A DNA stretch of 64,000 bases from Rhodospirillales bacterium (lineage in GTDB: Bacteria > Pseudomonadota > Alphaproteobacteria > ATCC43930 > CGMCC-115725), in contig CANJCB010000002.1 of the NCBI GenBank assembly GCA_947473305.1, positions 62,001 to 126,000 on the forward strand, in the 5' to 3' direction. Position numbers and translations under genes: made by a program. Shown here piece after piece: positions 51,969-59,991 of the stretch (positions are counted from its first letter, which is position 1; each line of letters begins with the position of its first letter). The notes under the pieces are model-generated. The model was given only the letters and a program-made list of their open reading frames with translations. It did not search any database and was not told the origin of the DNA.

Positions 51969-52725
51969 GGAAGATGCATTCCACGAGAATGTCGTCGCCC
52001 AGCGGGAAGTGCCGGACACGGGGGCGCAGGCCTTCGCGGATATCCGTGATTTCCGGCAGGTCGATGCTTGGGCGGCCCGAGCCCAGGATGACCGGGGCTA
52101 TGGTGATTTGCAGCCGGTCGAGAGCGCCCACCTTGAGGAAGCGGGAGATCGTCACCCCGCCGCCCTCGATGAAAAGCCAATGGAGCCCGCGCCGCGCCAA
52201 CACATCGCGGATCGTGCGGGGATCGAGACCTTCGGGTCCTCTCGGAACAGGAACATATTCCGCGAGCCCGAGCGTTTCGCCGTCCTGGGCACGGCCTTCG
52301 CCGGTGACGATCAGGGTGCGCGCCGCGCCGTCGCGGAAGATGCCCTGGGTTCCATCGAGCCGCCGCTCGGGATCGATGACCACCCGCACGGGATTGGATC
52401 CCGGACAGCGGCGGACGGTGAGTTGCGGGTCGTCGCTCAAGACGGTCCCGACGCCGACCAGGATCGCATCGGCCAGCGCGCGCATCCGATGGGCGTGAAG
52501 CAGATCCGCCTCGCCGCTGAGCCATTGGGACGCGCCATTGACGGTGGCGATCCGGCCGTCGAGGCTTTGCGCCAGATGGGCGACCGCGAAAGGCCGGCCG
52601 CGCGGCACGGCGCAGAGCGGGCCATAGAGTTCGGCCAGGGGCGATCCCTCGCAGGGCGAAGGGCCGCCGCGCTCCCGCCAGGCCAGCAACGCCTCCCAGT
52701 CCGCTCCCTCTAACTCCCCCCTCAT
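51961..52725 (-). CDS. RibD C-terminal-type (pyrimidine/dihydrofolate) reductase domain protein
   Basis: A 254-residue protein with only the reductase domain of RibD (RibD_C, DHFR-like fold); the N-terminal deaminase domain is absent. Marks are [39 protein letters not shown] and [14 protein letters not shown]. The family uses NADPH to reduce the ribosyl group of aminouracil/pterin-like intermediates in riboflavin and related pathways. The genome's normal RibD should be elsewhere, so this copy is probably dedicated to the linked pathway. It starts 5 bases after the stop of the secreted protein gene and overlaps the next gene by 8. Confidence 0.85.
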   Translation of the reverse strand: MRGELEGADWEALLAWRERGGPSPCEGSPLAELYGPLCAVPRGRPFAVAHLAQSLDGRIATVNGASQWLSGEADLLHAHRMRALADAILVGVGTVLSDDPQLTVRRCPGSNPVRVVIDPERRLDGTQGIFRDGAARTLIVTGEGRAQDGETLGLAEYVPVPRGPEGLDPRTIRDVLARRGLHWLFIEGGGVTISRFLKVGALDRLQITIAPVILGSGRPSIDLPEITDIREGLRPRVRHFPLGDDILVECIFHD

Positions 52726-52730
52726 CCCCC

Positions 52731-53654
52731 TTATTTCCCGGAAAAATCGCGGAAGATGAGATCGGGAGCGGTCAGGTTGTGGTGGGATTGGAGGCTGCGG
52801 CCGAAGCGCACCTCCTCGGTCCGGGCGCCGGGAAAGCCGAGGATAGGCAGCACCCGTTTCGCGAAGCCGTCCTGCCAGGCGACTTCGGTCATATCCGCCT
52901 GATCGGTGGTGACGAACATGGAGCGCAAGGCCGCGAAGGGCCCCGGCCCGACGGGCGGCCCGAGCTGGACCTTAAGCGAGACGTAGTCGGGCCGGATGTC
53001 GGCAACCCGCAGGAGCGCCGCCCCGCCGCGCGCGAAATCGAGGCGGAAGGCCATGGCGGAAGGATCGAAGGCGATGGATTTCAGCGCCACGAAGGGCCGC
53101 GACGATTCCTCGATCGGCCCGATCAGGAAGGAGCTGCCATAGGCGCTGTCCTGGAGATGCGGCGGCGGCATGGGCTTCAGCCGCCAATAGCCATCCCCCG
53201 GATAGAGCACCAGGAATTCGATCTCCCCGCCCATGCCCCCGGTCCAATGCTTCAGGAAAAGCTGGACGAGGTGAAGGCCCCGCTCGTTGCGGTCCTCGAC
53301 CCGGAAATCGACCACATCGGGCCGCCAATTGGTCTTGAAGGTGTGGCCCACCAACCTAATGCGGGCATCCTCGTAGAGCGTCACGGTGCGGGGCTCGAAG
53401 GGGAAACTCGGATCCTGCGACATGTCGCAATGGGTGAAGTCGGGATCCTTGCTCTCTGTCGTGACCGCCTGGATGTAAGGCGGCAATACCGCGCGGATCT
53501 CGAAGAAGGAGACATCCTGCCCGAGGAACTTCACATAGACATTGTCCTCCTCGGCGCAGCGGGTCGGCTTCGTCGCATTGACCACCTCGACGGGCGCCGC
53601 GATCGCGGGCAGAGCCGCGAGGCCGAGGAACAGGGCGAGAGCGGCTGCCCTCAT
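52731..53654 (-). CDS. Secreted protein of unknown function encoded next to the OpgH-like enzyme
   Basis: A 307-residue protein with a signal peptide (MRAAALALFLGLAALPAIAA). The mature body has two early Cys (C33 in PTRCAEED and C76 in FTHCDMS) that could form a disulfide, and many beta-strand-like stretches (YIQAVTTESKDPDF, GEIEFLVLYPGDGYWRLKP). I recognise no family. It overlaps the OpgH-like gene by 4 bases (ATGA). OpgH normally works with the periplasmic OpgG, a protein of about 500 residues; this one is unrelated in length and is a possible functional substitute, which is inference. Confidence 0.72.
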   Translation of the reverse strand: MRAAALALFLGLAALPAIAAPVEVVNATKPTRCAEEDNVYVKFLGQDVSFFEIRAVLPPYIQAVTTESKDPDFTHCDMSQDPSFPFEPRTVTLYEDARIRLVGHTFKTNWRPDVVDFRVEDRNERGLHLVQLFLKHWTGGMGGEIEFLVLYPGDGYWRLKPMPPPHLQDSAYGSSFLIGPIEESSRPFVALKSIAFDPSAMAFRLDFARGGAALLRVADIRPDYVSLKVQLGPPVGPGPFAALRSMFVTTDQADMTEVAWQDGFAKRVLPILGFPGARTEEVRFGRSLQSHHNLTAPDLIFRDFSGK

Positions 53655-55426
53655 TCGGCGAAACCCGCCGCCGGCAGCGCGAAGGGCGAGACCTCGTCCA
53701 GCTCCTCGGTCGTGGCGCGGGCCGGCGTCTCCTCCGGGATCCGGCAGAGACCCACAGCCATGAGCGCGCGCCCGACCAGCGGATGGGCGGTCAGCATGGC
53801 GAGGGGGATTGCCCCCAGAAGCCCGCCGAGAAAGGGCGAGGCGATCCAGAGCGCGCCCGGCGCCATGACCACGAACCAGGCGGTGAGCGCCGCGCCGAAA
53901 AGCGTCTGAGGCCAGAATTTCTGCATCGCCATGGAGAAGGGAACGCTTTGCGCATCGCGGCGCTGGGCGTTCCAGCCGACGGTGCGGCCGAAGGGGAGCC
54001 CCAGGATCATCAGCGACACCGCAACCGCGCTGATCGGCGAGAGCAGCATCGAGAAGGCCGTCTCCAGCAGGGCTCCGGCGACGATCCGGGGGGCGCCGCC
54101 GAAGGCCCGGCGCAGATCCCGGCGCAGCAGCACGTCGATGAGCGTCGCGATCTTCGGCGCGAAGACCATGACCATGGAGAGGAAGAACAGGATGATGCCG
54201 AGGTCCGCCCGGTACGGCGCATCCCGCACCATGCCCAGCAGGATGAAGCCGAGCCAGGCCGGCGACCCCAGGTACATGGCGATGGCGAGGCCGAGCTGGC
54301 AGCGGCTCACCGGCTTCAGCTTGGGGGTGCCCAGGAACTTCCAATACTGCATGTTGCCCTGGCACCAGCGCAGGTCGCGCCGGATGAATTCGGGCATGGT
54401 CGGCGGGTTCTCTTCCCAGCTGCCATCCTCGTCCGGAAGGACGCGGACCTGATAGCCCGCGCGGCGCATCAGCACCGCTTCGAGCTGATCGTGGCTCAGC
54501 ACATGGCCGCCCAAAGGCGGCTTGCCCGGTAGTACCGGCAGATGGCAATGATCGGTGAAGGGCTTCAGGCGCAGGATCGCGTTATGGCCCCAATAGGGTC
54601 CGCAATCCCCCTGCCAGCTCGCGGATCCCAGGGTATAGGACCGCATGCCGAGCCGCATGCCGAACTGGAAGATCCGGGCAAAGGGGCTGGCGCTGGGCAG
54701 GCCGGTGACCAGGGTCTGGAGAATGCCGATCTGCGGTTCCCGCTGCATGACCCGCACGAGGCGCAGCATCGCCTTGGGCGTCATCACGCTGTCGGCGTCG
54801 AAGACGATCCCGAAGTCGTGGCGATCGGCCCAGCGTTCCAGGAAATCGCGGATATTGCCGGCCTTGAAGCCGACGCTCTCGCTGCGCCGCCGATAGGTGA
54901 CCGCGAGGCTCTTACCGCAACGCTCCTCGAGGGAAGCCGCGACGGCCTCCTCCTCGGCGAAGACTTCCGGCTTGTTGCTGTCGCTCAGAATATAGAGATG
55001 GAAGCCGCCCGCCTGACCCGTCGCAACCAGGCCATCGAGCATCCAGGTCAGATTGCGGGAGAGCCGCCGGGTATCCTCGTTGCGCACGCAGATCATCAAG
55101 GCCGTGCGGCTTGTGATAGGCTCGTCGCCCGTGAGGCGGCGCAGGAAGGGCGAGACGAAGCCTTCGGGGTCCTTGACGAAACTCATGAGCGCCAGGCCGA
55201 TGAGCGCGTTCCAGAAGCCGATCGCGACCCAGGGCAGCGTGATCGCGAAGCAGACGATCATCAAAAGCCCGACGAGATCGACGCCTCCCGGGAAAAGCGT
55301 CGCCGCCATGAGCCCGATGAGACCCGCGCATGTGCCGAGGACCAGAGCCGCAAATCCCGCCCGACGCCAGATCAGCCCCTTGCCGGCGTCAAGTGACGCC
55401 CCCATTTCCTGCAACGCATCCTCCAT
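53651..55426 (-). CDS. opgH: OpgH/MdoH-like membrane glucosyltransferase (GT2)
   Basis: A 591-residue inner-membrane protein. Two N-terminal helices (about 22-43 and 50-72) precede a GT2 catalytic domain with TALMICVRNEDTRRLSRNL, FDADSVMTPKAMLRLVRVM (DxD-like) and EAVLMRRAGYQVRVLPDEDGSWEENPPTM. RRDLRWCQGNMQY is the catalytic QxxRW-like motif. Four or more C-terminal helices follow. OpgH makes osmoregulated periplasmic glucan backbones from UDP-glucose. ATG 55426 is far from ribA (285 bases), so this gene heads the minus-strand operon. It is shorter than E. coli OpgH (about 850 residues), as are other alphaproteobacterial homologues. Confidence 0.88.
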   Translation of the reverse strand: MEDALQEMGASLDAGKGLIWRRAGFAALVLGTCAGLIGLMAATLFPGGVDLVGLLMIVCFAITLPWVAIGFWNALIGLALMSFVKDPEGFVSPFLRRLTGDEPITSRTALMICVRNEDTRRLSRNLTWMLDGLVATGQAGGFHLYILSDSNKPEVFAEEEAVAASLEERCGKSLAVTYRRRSESVGFKAGNIRDFLERWADRHDFGIVFDADSVMTPKAMLRLVRVMQREPQIGILQTLVTGLPSASPFARIFQFGMRLGMRSYTLGSASWQGDCGPYWGHNAILRLKPFTDHCHLPVLPGKPPLGGHVLSHDQLEAVLMRRAGYQVRVLPDEDGSWEENPPTMPEFIRRDLRWCQGNMQYWKFLGTPKLKPVSRCQLGLAIAMYLGSPAWLGFILLGMVRDAPYRADLGIILFFLSMVMVFAPKIATLIDVLLRRDLRRAFGGAPRIVAGALLETAFSMLLSPISAVAVSLMILGLPFGRTVGWNAQRRDAQSVPFSMAMQKFWPQTLFGAALTAWFVVMAPGALWIASPFLGGLLGAIPLAMLTAHPLVGRALMAVGLCRIPEETPARATTEELDEVSPFALPAAGFAE

Positions 55427-55711
55427 CGAACCTTGCTGCCTGATCTTCGTCTCCCGGGCAAACCTGAAGCCGCCGATCTCAATTCGCTCGTCATAACGAC
55501 TGAGAGCCTCCTTCTATGCCATGACGCGGCGATGCGTCGCGCGCAAAACTGCGGAGTTCAAGCCGACTATGGGGAAGGGAGTTGTCACATTTCCGCGAGG
55601 GTGGGCCGATTTGTCGCCTTCCACTGCGTTTCTGCTGACGTTGTAAAAGAGCCGATATATGATCGCGCCTCTTCGCGGGGCGGGTAGGGCCTTAAAAACC
55701 CACGGAATATC

Positions 55712-56884
55712 TTGGCACCCAAACGAGTTATTAAGACCGAAGTCCAGGTGGAGCCCACTTTGCTGAACCGCAAACTCGTCCCCGCGCCATCCGCCGCCGC
55801 GGCCCTGCTTTACAAGGTTGACCACGCCATTGCCGATCTGCGGCGGGGCGGGAAGGTCCTGCTGTGGCATGAGGGCGCTAGCTTCGTGGTGCAGGCCGCA
55901 GAGGCCCTGACCCCGGAAAGCGTCGACTGGCTGCGCGAGGCCACGGGCGGGCGCGTGGCCCTGGTTCTGACGCGGCGGCGCGCCGCCGCCCTCGGTCTTG
56001 TGCCGCAGCCTCAGGGACCGGGCGGCACCGTCGCCCTTTCCGTGCCGGATCCCTGCGACGCGGCCCTGCTTCAGCATATGGCCGATCCGACCGCCGAGAC
56101 CGCCGAAACCCTTCCGCTCGCCGCGTCGGCTTTGCCGCCGAGCGCCGCCGATGCGGCGGTCGAGCTGACCAAGCTCGCCCGTCTCTTGCCGGCCGTGCTC
56201 ATGGGACCCGTCGGCCAGAAAGCCGCCGATCTCGCCGCCGAAGGGGTATTGGATGTCGATGCGAGCCTCGTCGCCGATTACCAGGCAACTGCGGCCCGCT
56301 CCCTCCGCCGCGTCAGCGAAGCCAATGTCCCCCTGGCGGATGCGGAAAATACCAAGATCGTCGCTTTCCGGCCGACCGATGGCGGCATCGAGCATCTGGC
56401 CATCGTGATCGGCGATCCCGATCCGGCCCAGCCGATCCTGATCCGGCTCCATTCCGAATGCTTCACGGGCGACCTCCTCGGCAGCCTGCGCTGCGATTGC
56501 GGGGACCAGCTGCGCGGCGCGATCGCCGAAATCGCGCGCGCCGGCAGCGGTGTCCTGCTCTATCTGGCGCAGGAAGGACGGGGTATCGGGCTCGTCAATA
56601 AGCTCCGGGCCTACCGGCTCCAGGATGCGGGTTTCGACACGGTCGACGCCAACGAGCAGCTGGGCTTCGATGCGGATGAGCGGGTCTATCTGCCGGCCGC
56701 CGAGATGCTGTTTCAGATGGGATTTCCACGGGTGAGGCTGCTCACCAACAATCCCGAGAAGGTGGCGGCCCTGACCCGCTGCGGCATCAATGTCGTCGAG
56801 CGCGTGCCGCACGTCTTCCCCGCCAACGGTCACAACGACCGCTATCTTCGGACCAAGGCGACCCGCAGCGGCCACTTCCTCTAG
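55712..56884 (+). CDS. ribA: GTP cyclohydrolase II with degenerate N-terminal domain (RibA-like)
   Basis: A 390-residue protein. The C-terminal half is GTP cyclohydrolase II: HSECFTGDLLGSLRCDCGDQL holds the zinc ligands C250, C261 and C263, and LAQEGRGIGL and RLLTNNPEKV follow. The N-terminal half looks like a shrunken DHBP synthase (AIADLRRGGKVLLWHEG), but the acidic EDREN-type catalytic motif is missing, so only the GTP reaction is expected. The start is TTG 55712 (GTG 55748 is an alternative). It is divergent from the OpgH-to-methyltransferase operon and may feed it, or simply make riboflavin. Confidence 0.88.
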   Translation: MAPKRVIKTEVQVEPTLLNRKLVPAPSAAAALLYKVDHAIADLRRGGKVLLWHEGASFVVQAAEALTPESVDWLREATGGRVALVLTRRRAAALGLVPQPQGPGGTVALSVPDPCDAALLQHMADPTAETAETLPLAASALPPSAADAAVELTKLARLLPAVLMGPVGQKAADLAAEGVLDVDASLVADYQATAARSLRRVSEANVPLADAENTKIVAFRPTDGGIEHLAIVIGDPDPAQPILIRLHSECFTGDLLGSLRCDCGDQLRGAIAEIARAGSGVLLYLAQEGRGIGLVNKLRAYRLQDAGFDTVDANEQLGFDADERVYLPAAEMLFQMGFPRVRLLTNNPEKVAALTRCGINVVERVPHVFPANGHNDRYLRTKATRSGHFL

Positions 56885-56965
56885 ATAGCCCATTCCTGCC
56901 GGGGGTTCCCGGCACATTCTTCCTCCCTTCTATCTCAAGTATCTGATTTATAAGGACTTTACCTC

Positions 56966-56981
56966 TGGCATCGGCCTTGCA
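56966..56981 (+). promoter_or_regulatory. Sigma-54 promoter upstream of the 312-residue protein
   Basis: TGGCAT-N5-TTGCA: the GG (56967-56968) and GC (56979-56980) are separated by exactly 10 bases, and TGGCA and TTGCA match the consensus fully. The start would be near 56992, giving a short leader that contains GGAGA (56996-57000) before ATG 57006. This is the better of the two sigma-54 matches in the window. Confidence 0.78.
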
Positions 56982-57005
56982 GAGCTGACGCCCGAGGAGA
57001 TTTTG

Positions 57006-57944
57006 ATGTCCGATGTTGCCGTCAGTTATCCAGCCGGAGCCAGCCCCTATCTCGATGGGCCAGCCGGCGCAGCACCGGGCAAATCGGTGCTCTGGAAAGG
57101 CGACAGCTTCAGCTTTCACGACCTTCTCGACGTCATAAATCCGATCCAGCACATCCCGGTCGTCGGCACCGTCTACCGCTGGCTCAGCGGCGATACGATC
57201 GGCAATGCGGCGCGGGTCATGGGCGACACGCTGTTCGGCGGCCCCATCGGGGCGGTGACCGGAATGATCGGCGCCCTTCTGAAGGAAGGCACCGGCAAGG
57301 ATGTCGGCGAACATGTGATCGCCATGTTCGACAGCCCACCCGCCACGGATGCCTCTGCCGCCTTGGTGGGCGACGACAGGAAGCGCGAAGGAGCGCGGCC
57401 CGCCATCCAGGTCGCCTATGAAAGCCCCGCGCTGGCCAAGACGGTCGCGGCCCTGAGCCCCGGCCTTCCGCTCAATCGGGGCACGCCGGCTTCAGCGGGC
57501 AACCTCACCCGCACCGACGCCGAGCAGGCCTTCGTCACTCAAAACGCAAAGCTCATGGGAGGACGGTCGGCAGCGAGCACGCCAATGAACCAGCTCCCGC
57601 CCCGGCCGATCATCAACACGCCGGTCCCCCTGCAGCTCACCGGCGCTCCCCTGCCCGAACGCAGGCCGCTCTTCAGTCCCGTCCAGCCCGCGCATGCCCA
57701 GGGGCAGACGCCGCCGGGGCAGGCTCAACCGGCGCTGAAAATGCCGAACCAGCCGGCCGCAGGCACATTCACGCCGGTGACGATCCCCGCTCCCGGCGAT
57801 CAGTCCGCGGCCGGCCAGATGAATCCCCCCATCGAAGTTTCCCAGAAGATGATGGAAGCGCTCGACCGCTATATGAGAATCCAGCAGGATCGCGACCGTA
57901 CGAAACCGACGGGCGCCGGCGCACAGCTCGACGTTCGGAGCTGA
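57006..57944 (+). CDS. Protein of unknown function with sigma-54 promoter, conserved N-terminal domain and Pro-rich tail
   Basis: A 312-residue protein from ATG 57006 (TTG 57003 is one codon earlier). Residues 20-110 look conserved (SFSFHDLLDVINPIQHIPVVG, GDTLFGGPIGAVTGMIGAL). This part has alternating hydrophobic and glycine-rich stretches, so a membrane association is possible. From about 180 the protein is rich in Pro, Gln and Ala and ends with a coiled-coil-like helix. I recall similar sequences in Rhodospirillales only as hypothetical proteins. Sigma-54 promoters in this class often serve flagellar genes, so an envelope or motility role is plausible but not shown. Confidence 0.7.
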   Translation: MSDVAVSYPAGASPYLDGPAGAAPGKSVLWKGDSFSFHDLLDVINPIQHIPVVGTVYRWLSGDTIGNAARVMGDTLFGGPIGAVTGMIGALLKEGTGKDVGEHVIAMFDSPPATDASAALVGDDRKREGARPAIQVAYESPALAKTVAALSPGLPLNRGTPASAGNLTRTDAEQAFVTQNAKLMGGRSAASTPMNQLPPRPIINTPVPLQLTGAPLPERRPLFSPVQPAHAQGQTPPGQAQPALKMPNQPAAGTFTPVTIPAPGDQSAAGQMNPPIEVSQKMMEALDRYMRIQQDRDRTKPTGAGAQLDVRS

Positions 57945-57977
57945 AGGAACAAGGCGTCGACCCTCGCCCCTGATAAT

Positions 57978-58496
57978 GTGGCCGGCAATCTGCCCGACAA
58001 TCTGGAAATCACCCCGGACGGCAAGGCGCTTTGGCGCGGCCGGATCTGGCGTTGCGCCCTCGGTCGAGGCGGCGTCCTGCAAGAGAAGCGCGAAGGGGAC
58101 GGCGCGACCCCCATCGGTTCCTGGGCGATGCGGCAGCTGCTCTATCGGGCGGATCGGCAACCACCCCCCTCCACGCGGCTGTCGCTCGCTCCGATCGGCC
58201 GGGACGATGGCTGGTGCGACGCGCCGGAAGATGAGCTCTACAACCGGCCCGTCACCTTGCCCTATAAGGCCAGCGCCGAGCATTTGTGGCGCGCGGACGA
58301 GGTCTATGACCTGATCGTGCCGCTGGGCTACAACGACCGGCTGCCAAAGGCCGATCTCGGCAGCGCGATCTTCCTCCATGTGGCGCGGCCGGATTACGCG
58401 CCCACGGCGGGCTGCGTGGCGCTGTCCCAGGCCGACCTTCTAACGCTGCTCGCCGAAGCCGATCCGCGGTCCCGCGTCGTCGTCAGAGGGCCGTGA
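57978..58496 (+). CDS. L,D-transpeptidase (YkuD) family protein
   Basis: A 172-residue protein with a single YkuD-like domain. IFLHVARPDYAPTAGCVALSQADL carries the catalytic His and Cys of the HxxxxxxxxxxGC(V/I) signature. GRGGVLQEKREGDGATPIGSWAM is the usual start of the fold. No signal peptide is visible from GTG 57978. The upstream frame up to the stop at 57942 adds only a few residues and no start. Family members cross-link peptidoglycan or attach proteins to it. It converges with yggS, overlapping by 14 bases. Confidence 0.85.
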   Translation: MAGNLPDNLEITPDGKALWRGRIWRCALGRGGVLQEKREGDGATPIGSWAMRQLLYRADRQPPPSTRLSLAPIGRDDGWCDAPEDELYNRPVTLPYKASAEHLWRADEVYDLIVPLGYNDRLPKADLGSAIFLHVARPDYAPTAGCVALSQADLLTLLAEADPRSRVVVRGP

Positions 58497-59217
58497 CCGG
58501 CTCCTGGCGCGGAGGACGCGCCCCGAAGATCGCGGTGCCGATCCGGACATGGGTCGCGCCAAGCCGGATCGCGACCTCGAAATCGGCGCTCATCCCCATG
58601 CTGAGAATCGGCAAACCCTGACGCCGGGCGATTTCGCGCAGCAGGGCAAAATAGGGGGAGGGCTCCTCGCCCGCCGGAGGAACGCACATGAGGCCGGTCA
58701 CCGGAAGCGCCAAGCGACCGCGACAATCCTCGATGAAGGCGTCGGCATCGGCGGGCAAAATGCCCGCCTTCTGGGGCTCCTCGCCGATATTCACCTCGAC
58801 CAGAAGCTCCGGGCAGCGGCCGCTCCGCTCCCTTTCCCGGACCAGGGCCTCGGCGAGCTTCGGGCGGTCGAGGCTTTCGATGACATCGAAGAGGGCGACG
58901 GCCTCCTTGACCTTGTTGGTCTGGAGCGGCCCGATGAGATGCAGGCGGAGATCGGGATGCCGGCTTTTAAGGTCGGGATATTTTCCCTGCGCCTCCTGGA
59001 CCCGGTTCTCGCCGAAAAGGCGCTGGCCGGCGAGAAGAGCCGCTTCGACGGCATCGGCAGGATGGGTCTTGCTCACCGCGACCAGCGCCACGGCGCCCGC
59101 TGGACGGTTGGCCTTGGCGGCCGCCTCAAGGATTCGCTGCCGGATGAGCGCGAGATTTTGCGCGACGGCGACGCCGCTCGGCAGGGGAGGCTCAGATTGG
59201 GTGTCGGCTGATGACAT
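58483..59217 (-). CDS. yggS: YggS-family PLP-binding protein (PLPHP)
   Basis: A 244-residue protein of the alanine-racemase-like PLP homeostasis family (YggS/PROSC). ALVAVSKTHPADAVEAAL (PLP-binding Lys in SKTH), LFGENRVQEAQGKYPDL, HLIGPLQTNKVKEAV and the end motif LSMGMSADFEVAIRLGATHVRIGTAIFG are the family hallmarks. It keeps cellular PLP and amino-acid balance and has no known enzyme activity. ATG 59217 is chosen over TTG 59226. In alphaproteobacteria the gene often neighbours the DUF3576/leuS group, as here, although on the other strand. Confidence 0.93.
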   Translation of the reverse strand: MSSADTQSEPPLPSGVAVAQNLALIRQRILEAAAKANRPAGAVALVAVSKTHPADAVEAALLAGQRLFGENRVQEAQGKYPDLKSRHPDLRLHLIGPLQTNKVKEAVALFDVIESLDRPKLAEALVRERERSGRCPELLVEVNIGEEPQKAGILPADADAFIEDCRGRLALPVTGLMCVPPAGEEPSPYFALLREIARRQGLPILSMGMSADFEVAIRLGATHVRIGTAIFGARPPRQEPVTAL

Positions 59218-59357
59218 TCTTCGCAACCATCGCGGAGGCTCGATTCCGCGTCAAGATGGCCCCGCACGGCCTGAATTTTTAGCACAATTCCCGGCCCTGC
59301 CGGTGTAGGATGCGCCGCCCGCCGGTTTGGCCTCCGGCGTTCAAGGAGTTTGTGTTG

Positions 59358-59951
59358 ATGTCCATGAGATCCGTCGGCTTCGCCATTGCCGCCGCAAGCC
59401 TGCTCGCCGGTTGCAGTTCCTTCGACTGGTTCACGAAGTCGAGCGAGCCTGTCGACACCGCCACGATCCGGCGTTCGGCAGACCCCTACGGCACGGACGG
59501 CAGGTACAGCGATCCCAGGAACTACAACCCCCTTATCGAAGGCGATCCGAACGGTCCGGGCGCCCAGGGCCTCATGAGCATGCTGCTGAGCCCGAAAAAG
59601 GACGAGGGCGGCGGTGGCGCGGGTATCGGCGTCAACAGTTTCCTCTGGCGCGCAACCTTGGATACGGTTTCCTTCATGCCGCTCGCCTCGGCGGATCCCT
59701 TCGGCGGCGTCATCATCTCCGACTGGTACAGCCCTGCCGAGACCCCGAACGAACGCTTCAAGGTCAATGTCTTCATTCTCGGCCGCGAGCTTCGCGCCGA
59801 CGGCGTGCGTTGCAGCGTCTTCCGGCAACGCAAGGACGCCAACGGCGGGTGGATCGATGCCTCCGTTGACGGCAATACCGGCACCGACATCGAAAACGCT
59901 ATCCTGACCCGCGCCCGGCAAATCCGCATCGCCACCGCGCAGACCAAGTAG
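59358..59951 (+). CDS. DUF3576-family lipoprotein
   Basis: A 197-residue lipoprotein. The signal sequence ends in the lipobox LLAGCSS (Cys19 lipidated). After a spacer, [32 protein letters not shown] and [17 protein letters not shown] belong to DUF3576. AAGGAG lies 9 bases before ATG 59358. The family is widespread in alphaproteobacteria and is regularly encoded just upstream of leuS, with 40 bases between them here. Envelope function is not known. Residues with acidic/Gly repeats ([10 protein letters not shown]) lie before the domain. Confidence 0.92.
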   Translation: MSMRSVGFAIAAASLLAGCSSFDWFTKSSEPVDTATIRRSADPYGTDGRYSDPRNYNPLIEGDPNGPGAQGLMSMLLSPKKDEGGGGAGIGVNSFLWRATLDTVSFMPLASADPFGGVIISDWYSPAETPNERFKVNVFILGRELRADGVRCSVFRQRKDANGGWIDASVDGNTGTDIENAILTRARQIRIATAQTK

Positions 59952-59991
59952 CCTCTCCGTCTCATATCTAATCGGGAGCAGCGTCCGCGCG

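Noticed and set aside
55427-55711. FMN riboswitch or gene in the ribA-opgH intergenic region
   Set aside because: No RFN-like conserved core was visible. An 84-codon plus-strand frame here has an unlikely composition and no Shine-Dalgarno sequence. A shared promoter region is the simplest reading.
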